In this document: in pieces, positions 26,302 to 35,371 of the stretch | How the letters are laid out: each line of letters starts with the position of its first letter | Position numbering within the stretch: the stretch's first letter is position 1 | Assembly (NCBI RefSeq): GCF_014295415.1 | Contig: NZ_CP052909.1 | Location: 558,001 to 622,000, forward strand | Source: Constantimarinum furrinae | GTDB lineage: Bacteria > Bacteroidota > Bacteroidia > Flavobacteriales > Flavobacteriaceae | Length of the DNA stretch: 64,000 bases | Direction: 5' to 3' | The notes under the pieces: generated by a model | What the model saw: only the letters and a program-made list of their open reading frames with translations | Databases searched by the model: none | Told to the model about the DNA's origin: nothing | Translations under genes and position numbers: made by a program

Positions 26302-27186
26302 ATGGAGAAATACCTAAACATATTTAAAGATTCCTATACCGGATACTTCAATTATTTGCTCGATGAAATAACCCGTTTTCATTGGGAGAACTATTTCTAT
26401 GGATTAATCGCGGTGTCGCTGATCGTTTGGTTACTGGAATTACTATTCCCATGGCGGAAAAACCAAAAGATATTTAGAAAGGACTTCTGGCTGGATACCT
26501 TTTATATGTTCTTTAATTTTTTTCTACTAAACCTCATCGTATTGATATTTCTGTCCAATACCGCTGAAGCGGTATTTAATGACGTACTCGGACTGGTGAA
26601 TTTAAAACTTTCCGATTTTGAACTATTTGATGCCAAGTCCATGCCTTTCGGCCTTGGTCTGCTTGTTTTTTTCCTGATTTCAGATTTTATACAGTGGAAT
26701 ACTCACAGACTGCTCCACAGGGTTCCCTTCCTATGGAATTTTCATAAAGTACATCATTCTGTAAAGGAAATGGGCTTTGCGGCTCATCTCCGATATCACT
26801 GGATGGAGCCTGTGGTTTATAAATCGATCTTGTATATCCCCATAGCTGTCATTGGCGGATTTGGGATCGAGTCGGTGGCCATAGTACATTTCTTCGCACT
26901 TACCATAGGCCATTTAAACCATGCCAATCTGGGATGGGATTATGGTATTCTTCGGTATGTCTTCAACAATCCGAAGATGCATATCTGGCATCACGCCAAA
27001 GTTTTGCCAAAACACACCAAATACGGTGTTAATTACGGCCTAACTCTGAGTATTTGGGATTATATTTTTAAAACCAATCATGTGCCGCATGATGGGCGTG
27101 ACATTGAACTCGGTTTTCCCGGCGATGAAACCTTTCCAAAAGGTTTTTGGAGCCAGGAGGCCTATCCGCTGAAAACCAAAAAATAA
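26302..27186 (+). CDS. Sterol desaturase-family membrane hydroxylase
   Basis: The 294-residue integral membrane protein belongs to the fatty acid hydroxylase/sterol desaturase superfamily of di-iron enzymes. The histidine clusters are visible: HRLLHR near residue 137, NFHKVHHSV near 147, FALTIGHLNHAN near 200 and MHIWHHAK near 230. Three or four membrane segments occur before and between them. Members act on lipids, including carotenoids and sphingoid bases. It follows the PiT gene by 39 bp, so a lipid-linked step of arsenosugar or envelope biology is possible. The true substrate cannot be read from sequence. Confidence 0.88.
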   Translation: MEKYLNIFKDSYTGYFNYLLDEITRFHWENYFYGLIAVSLIVWLLELLFPWRKNQKIFRKDFWLDTFYMFFNFFLLNLIVLIFLSNTAEAVFNDVLGLVNLKLSDFELFDAKSMPFGLGLLVFFLISDFIQWNTHRLLHRVPFLWNFHKVHHSVKEMGFAAHLRYHWMEPVVYKSILYIPIAVIGGFGIESVAIVHFFALTIGHLNHANLGWDYGILRYVFNNPKMHIWHHAKVLPKHTKYGVNYGLTLSIWDYIFKTNHVPHDGRDIELGFPGDETFPKGFWSQEAYPLKTKK

Positions 27187-27222
27187 TTCCTTACGTAAAT
27201 AAAGGACACTAAATAATTGACA

Positions 27223-28023
27223 ATGAAATATATCTTAAAAAGGCTAGCATTCGTATTACTTGCTGTTTCAGTCGCTTCCTGCAATCTTTTTTCTGCTGCC
27301 GGTCTCAGCAGCCAGGGACAACCCACAAAAGAAGTAGAAGGGGATCTAACTTCCACGACGGCCAATTCGGCTGTTAATGTGGATCATTCACAGTGGGATA
27401 AACTACTGAAAAAATATGTGGATGAAACGGGCATGGTCGATTATAAGGGCTTTCAGAAAGACCGGGCTCAATTAAATTTATATCTTCAGAATTTATCGTC
27501 ATACGACCCTACCAACGAATGGAGCGTTCAGGAACTTTTAGCCTATTATATAAATCTTTATAATGCTTATACAGTCGATGCCATCCTTCAAAATTACCCG
27601 GTAAAAAGTATAAAGGATATAAGTGGCGTCTGGACTAAAGGATCGGTTCCTGTTGGTGGCAGAGAATTATCGCTAGGCGGGATCGAAAACGGAATCCTTA
27701 GAAAAATGGACGAACCGCGAATTCATTTCGCTATCAATTGTGCGTCTATTTCGTGCCCAAAATTATTAAATGAAGCCTATACGGCATCAAAGATCAATGA
27801 ACAATTGGAAATGGCTACCAGGGAGTTTATAAACAGTGATAAAAACGAGATCACGGCTAAAACCCCAAAAGTAAGTTCGATCTTCGATTGGTATAAAAGC
27901 GATTACAAGGTCGATGGACGCACCGATGTTATTGGTTTTATAAACAAATACAGTACAACAGAAATAAATCCGCGTGCAACCTTACAATACAAGGATTACA
28001 ACTGGAATTTAAACGAACAATAA
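27223..28023 (+). CDS. DUF547 lipoprotein
   Basis: The 266-residue protein has a lipobox (LLAVSVASCN), so it is probably tethered to a membrane, then a DUF547 domain: ELLAYYINLYNAYTVDAIL near residue 105, VGGRELSLGGIENGILR near 145 and HFAINCASISCPKLLNEAYT near 170 with three Cys/His. I chose the ATG at 27223; a TTG at 27217 is six bases earlier. A second DUF547 gene lies at 30511-31227. DUF547 proteins occur regularly in flavobacterial arsenosugar neighbourhoods; their activity is unknown. Confidence 0.88.
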   Translation: MKYILKRLAFVLLAVSVASCNLFSAAGLSSQGQPTKEVEGDLTSTTANSAVNVDHSQWDKLLKKYVDETGMVDYKGFQKDRAQLNLYLQNLSSYDPTNEWSVQELLAYYINLYNAYTVDAILQNYPVKSIKDISGVWTKGSVPVGGRELSLGGIENGILRKMDEPRIHFAINCASISCPKLLNEAYTASKINEQLEMATREFINSDKNEITAKTPKVSSIFDWYKSDYKVDGRTDVIGFINKYSTTEINPRATLQYKDYNWNLNEQ

Positions 28024-28041
28024 GCAAACACACACCACATG

Positions 28042-28080
28042 AAAACCTCATAGGATTGGCTTCTTATGGGGTTTTATTTT
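28042..28080 (+). terminator. Terminator after DUF547 gene
   Basis: AAAACCTCATA pairs with TTATGGGGTTTT, with one wobble, and is followed by ATTTT. It lies 19 bp after the DUF547 stop. Confidence 0.65.
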
Positions 28081-28093
28081 GTAGTTTTAGCTC

Positions 28094-28852
28094 ATGATTA
28101 GCATTATCATTCCTGTATTAAATGAGGCCGGAAGCATAGGTAAGTTATTGGATCATCTCTGTGAAAATGCTTCGAAAGGACATATCCTTGAAATACTCAT
28201 TGTGGATGGGAATAGTGATGATGGAACGGTTCAGGAAGTTTCAGATCACGCCGAATCTTCAACATTTAAAATTTCAGTAATTCTTTCCGAACGAGGACGC
28301 GCCAATCAAATGAATGCAGGGGCCAAAGCAGCAACGGGAAGCATATTGTATTTCCTTCATGCCGATTCCTTTCCGCCGAAAAATTTTGACACTTATATTA
28401 TATCAGAAATAAACCAAGGAAGTACAGCAGGTTGCTTCCGGATGAAGTTCGATTCTATGCATCCGGTATTAAAAGTTTCTGAATGGTTTACCCGTTTAAA
28501 CTATAAGTTTTGCAGAGGCGGAGATCAATCCTTGTTTATAAAAAAAGAGGCCTTTGAAACCTTGGGAGGCTTTGATGAAGCCTATATTATTTATGAAGAT
28601 TGCGAATTCATCAACCGAATTTACGATCGTTTCAAATTTAGCATCATACCAAAGTATATTATTACTTCCTCCCGTAAATATCATCAAATTGGGACCTGGA
28701 AACTTCAATATCACTTTGCTGTAATTCATATTAAAAAGCGAAGAGGCGCCGGTCCACGGGAGCTATACGCCTATTATAAAAAGTATATTCAGCAGGCACT
28801 TAAGGCTGATAGCGTATTGGATCCGACATCAAAAATGGTTACCGAAAAATAA
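28094..28852 (+). CDS. TIGR04283-type arsenosugar glycosyltransferase (GT2)
   Basis: The 252-residue protein is a family 2 glycosyltransferase: ISIIIPVLNEAGSIG at the N-terminus, LIVDGNSDDGT near residue 40, RANQMNAGAKAATGSILYFLHADS near 80-100, and GGDQSLFIKKEAFETLGGFDE near 140. The pattern matches the TIGR04283 arsenosugar family. It follows a terminator, so it may have its own promoter. A role in extending the arsenosugar is supported by name association with the ArsS/ArsM cluster 3 kb upstream. Confidence 0.9.
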   Translation: MISIIIPVLNEAGSIGKLLDHLCENASKGHILEILIVDGNSDDGTVQEVSDHAESSTFKISVILSERGRANQMNAGAKAATGSILYFLHADSFPPKNFDTYIISEINQGSTAGCFRMKFDSMHPVLKVSEWFTRLNYKFCRGGDQSLFIKKEAFETLGGFDEAYIIYEDCEFINRIYDRFKFSIIPKYIITSSRKYHQIGTWKLQYHFAVIHIKKRRGAGPRELYAYYKKYIQQALKADSVLDPTSKMVTEK

Positions 28853-28919
28853 CATTTAAGATTTTGTAAACACCTTTTCAACTTTATTGGTTGTATTTTT
28901 CTGAAAAACCAAGACCAAT

Positions 28920-29354
28920 ATGAATATATTTGAAGCCATTCGAAAAGATCACGATCTGCAACGGGAGTTGTGTGATAAATTAACAAAAACTGAAGGTGCC
29001 AGCGATACCAGAAAGCAACTGTTTAAAGCATTGAAACACGAATTAAATGTTCACGCTATTGCCGAAGAACGTCATTTCTACTCACCCTTAATTCACAATG
29101 ATATGATGCAGGAACACGCCCGTCACGGGATTGCAGAGCATCACGAAATTGACGATCTGGTAGAACAACTGGAAGAGACCGATATGGATTCTCCTGCCTG
29201 GCTGGTCTATGCCAAGCAACTATGTGAAAAAGTAGAGCACCATCTTGAAGACGAGGAACATACCTTCTTTCAATTGGCCGGAAAGGTATTTACCGAAACT
29301 CAGAAGAAAGCACTGGCAAAAGACTACCGGGAAGCGATGAGTGAAAAGCGATAA
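28920..29354 (+). CDS. Hemerythrin HHE domain protein
   Basis: The 144-residue protein is a four-helix hemerythrin-like domain. Candidate iron ligands are His11 in DHDLQ, HAIAEERHFY near residue 44-53, HGIAEHHEI near 69-74 and HHLEDEEHTFF near 106-113. Such domains bind oxygen or protect against redox stress with a non-heme di-iron site. It lies 67 bp after the glycosyltransferase and ends the plus-strand run. A role in the arsenosugar cluster is only suggested by position. Confidence 0.9.
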   Translation: MNIFEAIRKDHDLQRELCDKLTKTEGASDTRKQLFKALKHELNVHAIAEERHFYSPLIHNDMMQEHARHGIAEHHEIDDLVEQLEETDMDSPAWLVYAKQLCEKVEHHLEDEEHTFFQLAGKVFTETQKKALAKDYREAMSEKR

Positions 29355-29368
29355 TTCCGTTAATATTG

Positions 29369-30382
29369 TTACTTTGAGGTACTAAAACGCTGAGCAATTA
29401 TTTTTTCCGCAGGTTTGTTCTGGGGCGTAAACTGTGAGTTCTCTATGCCACCAACCGTGTGATGATCTGGGAACCACTTCCAGACAAATCCGCCGGCTAT
29501 CCATGGTTCGTCCCATAATTCATCAAATAATGCCTGGGTGAGATTGGTTTGGGCTTCCATATTTACCTCTTTCATATCCCTGTCGCTCTTCCATGGTTCC
29601 TTTCCGGCATAGTCGACACTTCTGTATCCAAACTCTGTAAATACTATTTTTAGATCATTAGCTTCAGATAACGCTTTCATTTCGGCCTTCCATGGCTGCC
29701 ATCCCGCTTTAGCCTCTTCAATACCGGGTGTTTTACTTTCAGAAACAGGAAAATAGGCATCCACTCCAATATAGTCGAGTTGATTCCAAAAAGGAACCCG
29801 TTTGTATTCATCCCAATTGGCTGCGTAGGTCAGTTTTCCGTGGTAAACTTCTTTAACTTCAGCTATAAGGGTATTCCAGAAATCTGTACGTGACACGATA
29901 AACTGTTCCAGTTCTGTCCCAATACAAAACATATCGGCTCCGGTTTCCTGTGCTACTTCAGCGAATGTTAGAATAAAACCGCGATAGCTGTCTTCTAACA
30001 CCCTCCATTCTTCTTCGGAATTCAATTTTAAATACCCGGTAAATTCCCCTCTTGACAGCCAAAGTTGAGGTTTCACCATGACCTTAATATTATTTTCATG
30101 AAGCATATCGATACACTGCTTCACCCCTCTTCTTGTCTCTCCAAACCACTGTCTTTGGGTGTCGAAAATAACCTTAGGATCGTCCACCGAACGGATAAAA
30201 CCGAAAGGCATAATAGCAGCATAATTTGCATTCACCGCGGTGAGAGGATCCAGTTGATCCCTGTCCATCGCATCCCGAGAAGCAACATAACTTACTCCGT
30301 TAATTTTTGTGGTGGTCGTTTGGGTGCAAGCCGAAAAAACGGAACAGCAGAGCACGATAAGGACTAGAGAAATTTTATGCAT
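29369..30382 (-). CDS. GH113-like TIM-barrel lipoprotein
   Basis: The 337-residue protein has a lipobox (LLIVLCC...SAC, Cys19) and then a TIM-barrel glycoside hydrolase-like fold. Candidate catalytic acids are Glu in CIGTELEQF near residue 153 and VFTEFGYRSVDY near 247. KVMVKPQLWL, YIGVDAYFPV and GGFVWKWFPDH support a GH113/GTA-type enzyme, some of which act on mannans or related beta-glycans. It is convergent with the hemerythrin gene and 128 bp upstream of it sits DUF547 on the same strand. Substrate unknown. Confidence 0.82.
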   Translation of the reverse strand: MHKISLVLIVLCCSVFSACTQTTTTKINGVSYVASRDAMDRDQLDPLTAVNANYAAIMPFGFIRSVDDPKVIFDTQRQWFGETRRGVKQCIDMLHENNIKVMVKPQLWLSRGEFTGYLKLNSEEEWRVLEDSYRGFILTFAEVAQETGADMFCIGTELEQFIVSRTDFWNTLIAEVKEVYHGKLTYAANWDEYKRVPFWNQLDYIGVDAYFPVSESKTPGIEEAKAGWQPWKAEMKALSEANDLKIVFTEFGYRSVDYAGKEPWKSDRDMKEVNMEAQTNLTQALFDELWDEPWIAGGFVWKWFPDHHTVGGIENSQFTPQNKPAEKIIAQRFSTSK

Positions 30383-30510
30383 GGGTGTAAATAAACCGAA
30401 AAATACAACTAATTTTTAAGTTGTGCTTCCGCTGCCTGCCGAACATTGGGGAACTGTGCAACAGGCGGGAAGACTAGTTTTCAGTTCTTTTATGATGAAG
30501 AAGACGACCC

Positions 30511-31227
30511 TTATTTTTTATTAAGACTCCAATTATATGTATAGTAACTTACAGAACTGCCTTTTAGTATTTTTTCCTTTCTGAATTTATTCAGAAAATC
30601 GATCTCGGTCCGGCCTTTCTTGACAAAATCATCTTTGTACCATTTGAAAATTTCCGACAGCGATACGTTTCCTTCTGAAACTCTTATAAACTGTGGATCA
30701 TTTAACGCTTTGATCGTTTGTTCCTGAAGCTTCGTCTCGACACTGGCCGGGGTGTAAGCCGTAGAGATCAATGGCGGACAGCCTTTGGCTCCACACACCA
30801 AGACAAAATGAACACGCGCATCGTTAAATTTAGCGCGCAACATTTTATTTTCTATGTCATTCAACGTAAGTATTTTTCCGCCCAGCTTATATGTTGTCCT
30901 ATCAAAAAAGCCATCTACATCGAGAGGAGAATTTAAGGGGTAGTTGTCAATAACACCTTTAATAACGGCGAGATTATAGGCGTTGATCCAAAACGCCTGA
31001 TAAGCACTCTTGTCTGCTTCAGAAACCGAGATCATTGCTGCTGTTTTAAGAAGAGATTCCAATGGCTGTGGATCTTGTTTTAAAGCATCATAATCTACTT
31101 TTCCGTTAGAAACATAGCGCCCGAATAAAGCATCTGCCTCATCGAAAAAACCCGATAAGGTTTGTGAAACTACTTCGGAAGAGAAGCAGACCATCATTGC
31201 CAAAAATAGTAGTACAGTATTTTTCAT
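30511..31227 (-). CDS. DUF547 protein, secreted
   Basis: The 238-residue protein has a signal peptide ending SEVVSQT and a DUF547 domain: KSAYQAFWINAYNLAVIKGVI near residue 75, LGGKILTLNDIENKMLR near 115 and HFVLVCGAKGCPPLISTAYT near 135, ending in a YYTYNWSLNKK motif shared with the paralogue at 27223-28023 (YKDYNWNLNEQ). The paralogue is a lipoprotein, this one appears soluble in the periplasm. No catalytic role is established for the family. Confidence 0.88.
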   Translation of the reverse strand: MKNTVLLFLAMMVCFSSEVVSQTLSGFFDEADALFGRYVSNGKVDYDALKQDPQPLESLLKTAAMISVSEADKSAYQAFWINAYNLAVIKGVIDNYPLNSPLDVDGFFDRTTYKLGGKILTLNDIENKMLRAKFNDARVHFVLVCGAKGCPPLISTAYTPASVETKLQEQTIKALNDPQFIRVSEGNVSLSEIFKWYKDDFVKKGRTEIDFLNKFRKEKILKGSSVSYYTYNWSLNKK

Positions 31228-31373
31228 ATGCCTTAAATTACGAATAATAGGTCGGATTGGTTTCCTTAGAACTTACAATTTCAAGAGTCGATCTTAAAAA
31301 AATATGTGCATTTAAATTAAACCCGGTGTAATTACGTAATTTTATCTACGACACATAAGGAAACAGCTTTTCT

Positions 31374-32672
31374 ATGGAACACATTGTAATTATCGGAAAT
31401 GGGATTTCAGGCGTAACAGCAGCCAGACATATCCGCAAGCTTTCAGATAAAAAAATTACAATGATCTCTGCCGAGACCGATTATTTCTTTTCACGTACCG
31501 CCTTAATGTATATTTACATGGGGCATATGAAATATGAGCACACCAAACCTTACGAAGACTGGTTTTGGAGTAAGAATAGGATCGATCTTAAGAAGGGATA
31601 CGTTCATAGAGTTCACACCAAGACAAAAGAAGTAGAGTTGACCGGAGGTGATCGCATAACATTCGACAAACTCATTATAGCAGTCGGTTCCAAATCGAAT
31701 AAATTTGGCTGGCCGGGACAGGATCTGGATGGAGTTCAAGGACTTTATTCCTTTCAGGATCTGGAGGCGTTGGAAGAAAACGCACCTAATAATAAATCCT
31801 GTAAGCGAGCTGTGATCGTTGGGGGCGGACTCATAGGCATCGAGCTGGCCGAAATGTTGTCTACACGAAAAATTCCTGTCACCTTTCTGGCTCGGGAAGA
31901 ATCTTTCTGGAACAACGTGCTTCCTAAAGGAGAAAGTGAAATGCTTAACAGGCATATAAAAAGTCATCATATCGATCTGCGTTTGGGAGTGAATTTGGGA
32001 GAGATCCTTGCCAATGAAAATGGCAAAGCCCGAGCTGTGACCATAAAAGAGACCGGGGAGCAAATAGCCTGCGACCTGGTGGGACTCACTGCCGGAGTTT
32101 CTCCAAATGTCGATTTTCTCAAAGAAAGTGAGATCGAAATAGACAAAGGAGTAAAAGTGAATCGATTTCTGGAGACAAATGTAAAAGACATTTATGCCAT
32201 TGGCGATTGTGCGCAACAGGAAAACCCGAATCCCAATCGCAGACCCGTAGAAGCGGTGTGGTATACCGGACGAATGATGGGTGAAGTCGTGGCACAGACC
32301 ATTTGTGGTAATCGCAGAGAATACAATCCCGGACATTGGTTTAACAGCGCAAAGTTTTTCGACATAGAATATCAGACCTATGGCTGGGTATTTCCCGATA
32401 AAAAGGACTACGAATCGCACTTCCATTGGAAGCACGATGATGACACCAAATGTATTACGATTGCCTATCACAAGGAAACCGGAGCTTTCCTAGGGATCAA
32501 TACCTTCGGAATACGATTGAAACACGAAGTGATGGACCGATGGCTCACCGAAAAAAAGAAAATAGATTATGTGATAGAAAATTTAAAACAGGCTAATTTC
32601 GATCCCGAATTTTATCGCACTTTCGAAAAGGAGATCCTTTTGGCATATAACCAGCAACATATAACCGCATAG
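31374..32672 (+). CDS. FAD-dependent pyridine nucleotide-disulfide-type oxidoreductase
   Basis: The 432-residue flavoprotein has an N-terminal FAD-binding Rossmann loop (IIGNGISGVTAARH, residues 5-18), an NAD(P)H-binding loop (VIVGGGLIGIELAE) near residue 145, and the second FAD motif VKDIYAIGDCAQ near 270. A long C-terminal extension lacks a CxxC pair, so it is not a typical disulfide reductase; nitrite reductase and ferredoxin reductase-like enzymes share this outline. It lies 3 bp before a membrane polyferredoxin, suggesting an electron transfer pair from NAD(P)H through FAD to iron-sulfur clusters. Confidence 0.88.
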   Translation: MEHIVIIGNGISGVTAARHIRKLSDKKITMISAETDYFFSRTALMYIYMGHMKYEHTKPYEDWFWSKNRIDLKKGYVHRVHTKTKEVELTGGDRITFDKLIIAVGSKSNKFGWPGQDLDGVQGLYSFQDLEALEENAPNNKSCKRAVIVGGGLIGIELAEMLSTRKIPVTFLAREESFWNNVLPKGESEMLNRHIKSHHIDLRLGVNLGEILANENGKARAVTIKETGEQIACDLVGLTAGVSPNVDFLKESEIEIDKGVKVNRFLETNVKDIYAIGDCAQQENPNPNRRPVEAVWYTGRMMGEVVAQTICGNRREYNPGHWFNSAKFFDIEYQTYGWVFPDKKDYESHFHWKHDDDTKCITIAYHKETGAFLGINTFGIRLKHEVMDRWLTEKKKIDYVIENLKQANFDPEFYRTFEKEILLAYNQQHITA

Positions 32673-32675
32673 ACT

Positions 32676-34577
32676 ATGAGTACGTTTCAACGAAATATGT
32701 CGCTAACAGGAGAACCTCCAAAGACCATTAATACCCAACAGAAAATTGCCACTGTAATTGGTTTAACAGGACTTGTTATACTTCTTATAGCGCTTTTCAA
32801 TGTCGACCTTCCAAACAATACCCTGTGGCTTACCGTAGCGCTTTGTTCGATGGGAGCCGGAACGATCTGGTTTGGGATCGCAGCCTATGCCCACAAACAT
32901 CCTGGGATTAAGAACGATGGAGTGTATTTTAAATCCCTATCCTCCAGAGGATTCTGGGCCTGGATACTTGGGATCACTATGACCCTATTCTATGTCGTCC
33001 TCTATTGGTTTCCTCAATATTTAGGTTTAGTAACCGATGGCGAGAATAAGGGCGTTATTGCTCTGTTCGATCCTTTGAGTAAATTTATAAGTGGCAATTC
33101 TGCAAGCCAATGGTTTGTATACGGCACGCTTTACACACTCGCTATTCTTTCCTTCGGAATAAAATTCATTCTTAAATACCGTCACAACCGATATGAGATC
33201 ATTAGAACCATCTCGGTAATGTTTTTTCAGTTGTCTTTTGCTTTTATGATCCCTGAAATGCTGGTGCGTTTTAACCTGCCGTATTACGATTTTAAAAATA
33301 TTTGGCCCCTCAATTATGACCTGTTTGCCGATTATAAGATCGACGAATTTATAAGTGCAGGCGACGTGGGATTGATCATGCTTATTTTTGGTGTACTATC
33401 TATTTTTGTTATCACCCCAATTCTAACTTACAAGTACGGTAAACGCTGGTATTGCAGCTGGGTTTGTGGCTGTGGCGGACTCGCAGAAACTGCGGGTGAC
33501 CCCTTCAGGCATCTAAGTGATAAGAGTCAGGGTGCATGGAAAATTGAGCGTTGGGTTGTTCACAGTGTGGTGGTTTTTGTTACGGTCATGACGACCGCTG
33601 TCGTGTTTTCCTATTTACGCGGAAACGAATCGGATGCTATTTCAGAATGGAGCGGACTGGAAGATAAGGTTGTTTTACTAAGTGCTACTGAAGGAAAGCC
33701 GCTAGGTGAACGTATTAAGGCTGCTGAAAAGGCCAAAGCGAACTCGGTTTATTTTATCAATAAGAATCCGCAATCGGACATCCCAGCGGTTACCAATACT
33801 GAAGATATCAACATTCCTTTCTATATCATTTCAGAAACTGAAAACGAAGTGGCTTTGCAGCGAATTAAAGCGGGATATGGTGGTACATTGCTGCTTGAGG
33901 GTGCCAATGAAAAATATATCACGGTCGATGATAAAAAGGATGTTTCGGTGTATGACAATTTATGGATCTCTAAGGAATTCTTTATTTGGTTCGTTATAGG
34001 TCTCCTCACTATTGTTTTTGCATGGGTAATGATATTTAGGAGAGAGCAACTGGCAAAGGATGCCAAATACGGCGCCATTGGTTATTTTGTCGTGGTGATC
34101 TCTATCTTATTGTTTACCTATTATAGTAACCCCGGAAAGCTGTTCTTTTTTGATGCCTACCAGCTTCGAAAAACCTACGGCTTTGTTATTGGAGCCATGT
34201 TTAGTGGCGTAATAGGTGTTGGTTTTTACCCCATCTTCGGAAGTAGGGTTTGGTGTCGCTTTGGATGTCCCATGGCAGCGATCCTGGGATTTCAGCAGCG
34301 TTTATTTTCCCGATTCAGAATCACTACAAATGGCGGACAATGTATCTCCTGCGGAAATTGCTCTACCTATTGCGAAATGGGGATCGATGTACGCGCCTAT
34401 GCTCAGAAAGGTGAAAATATTGTTCGATCCAGCTGTGTAGGCTGTGGAATTTGCTCGGCGGTTTGTCCGCGGGGTGTCTTAAAATTGGAAAATGGTCCGT
34501 TGAAAGGAAGGATCGAAGGCAATGAAGTTTTACTCGGTAACGATGTCGATCTCATGGAACATGTAAACAGCAATTAA
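32676..34577 (+). CDS. NosR/NapH-type membrane 4Fe-4S protein with inserted PA-like domain
   Basis: The 633-residue protein has an N-terminal group of membrane segments, a WYCSWVCGCGG motif near residue 265, more segments, and CRFGCPMAAILG near 529. It ends with two 4Fe-4S motifs: CISCGNCSTYC near 559 and CVGCGICSAVCPRG near 588. Between segments, residues about 316-425 form a soluble domain that resembles a protease-associated (PA) domain: SGLEDKVVLL, RIKAAEKAKANSVYFINKN, and INIPFYIIS. This insertion is unusual. It is encoded 3 bp after the FAD oxidoreductase. The Fe-S protein likely passes electrons across the membrane; partner and substrate are unknown. Confidence 0.85.
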   Translation: MSTFQRNMSLTGEPPKTINTQQKIATVIGLTGLVILLIALFNVDLPNNTLWLTVALCSMGAGTIWFGIAAYAHKHPGIKNDGVYFKSLSSRGFWAWILGITMTLFYVVLYWFPQYLGLVTDGENKGVIALFDPLSKFISGNSASQWFVYGTLYTLAILSFGIKFILKYRHNRYEIIRTISVMFFQLSFAFMIPEMLVRFNLPYYDFKNIWPLNYDLFADYKIDEFISAGDVGLIMLIFGVLSIFVITPILTYKYGKRWYCSWVCGCGGLAETAGDPFRHLSDKSQGAWKIERWVVHSVVVFVTVMTTAVVFSYLRGNESDAISEWSGLEDKVVLLSATEGKPLGERIKAAEKAKANSVYFINKNPQSDIPAVTNTEDINIPFYIISETENEVALQRIKAGYGGTLLLEGANEKYITVDDKKDVSVYDNLWISKEFFIWFVIGLLTIVFAWVMIFRREQLAKDAKYGAIGYFVVVISILLFTYYSNPGKLFFFDAYQLRKTYGFVIGAMFSGVIGVGFYPIFGSRVWCRFGCPMAAILGFQQRLFSRFRITTNGGQCISCGNCSTYCEMGIDVRAYAQKGENIVRSSCVGCGICSAVCPRGVLKLENGPLKGRIEGNEVLLGNDVDLMEHVNSN

Positions 34578-34675
34578 TTTATCTCAAATAGGTGGATCTT
34601 GGTTAGTAATTTAACCTTTGTACGTCTAACCGATTGTTGTAAATTTTTTTCAGAAATTTGCTGCACTTAAAATCT

Positions 34676-35371
34676 ATGGATCAGCAAATTAAAGTTATCA
34701 TCCCCGCCTATGACGAAGCAGCATCGATTGCGAAAGTAATTGCTGCTATTCCGGATGGTGTGGATGAAGTGATCGTAGTGAATAATAACTCGGGCGATGA
34801 CACGGCAGTTGTTGCTGCAAATGCAGGAGCAACGGTCCTAAATGAACCTAGACGAGGTTATGGTTATGCGTGTTTAAAGGGGATCGATTATATTAAAAAG
34901 TTGGATATTCTTCCGGATATCGTGGTTTTTCTTGACGGAGATTTTAGCGATTACCCCGAAGAACTTACAAAAATTGTTAACCCCATTGTGAAAACTGATT
35001 GTGATTTTGTCATAGGGGCACGTGTTAAAAAATTACGGGAGCCGGGATCCATGACCTTTCCACAACGCTTTGGCAATTGGCTTGCAACCACTTTGATGCG
35101 GCTTTTCTTTAGGTCACGATTCACCGATCTCGGTCCGTTTAGAGCCATAACGTTTGAAAAACTTATCGCACTGAACATGCAGGATAAAACCTATGGCTGG
35201 ACCGTTGAAATGCAGCTGAAGGTCTTAAAAAGAAAATACAACTACACCGAGGTGCCTGTTCACTACCGAAACCGGATTGGAAAATCCAAAGTATCAGGTA
35301 CGATAAAAGGTGCTATCTTTGCAGGCGTCAAAATTTTGGGCTGGATCTTTAAATACAGCATAAAAAAATGA
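34676..35371 (+). CDS. Family 2 glycosyltransferase (polyprenyl-phosphate type)
   Basis: The 231-residue protein has KVIIPAYDEAASIAKV near the N-terminus, VIVVNNNSGDDT near residue 33, VVFLDGDFSDYPEEL near 84, and VHYRNRIGKSKVSGTIKG near 200. These features fit the DPM/GtrB-type glycosyltransferases that transfer sugars to polyprenyl phosphate. I chose the ATG at 34676; a TTG at 34658 is upstream. The stop overlaps the next ATG by four bases (ATGA), so it is co-translated with the following GT2 gene. Acceptor and sugar are unknown. Confidence 0.88.
   Translation: MDQQIKVIIPAYDEAASIAKVIAAIPDGVDEVIVVNNNSGDDTAVVAANAGATVLNEPRRGYGYACLKGIDYIKKLDILPDIVVFLDGDFSDYPEELTKIVNPIVKTDCDFVIGARVKKLREPGSMTFPQRFGNWLATTLMRLFFRSRFTDLGPFRAITFEKLIALNMQDKTYGWTVEMQLKVLKRKYNYTEVPVHYRNRIGKSKVSGTIKGAIFAGVKILGWIFKYSIKK

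Noticed and set aside
30425-30475. Hairpin-like stretch with GCCTG and CAGGC between the GH-like and DUF547 genes
   Set aside because: The arms are short with a long loop and no T run, so it is not a convincing terminator or RNA.
31503-32471. 322-residue minus-strand frame
   Set aside because: It lies wholly antisense to the FAD oxidoreductase, which has clear FAD and NAD motifs; the antisense product matches no family I know.
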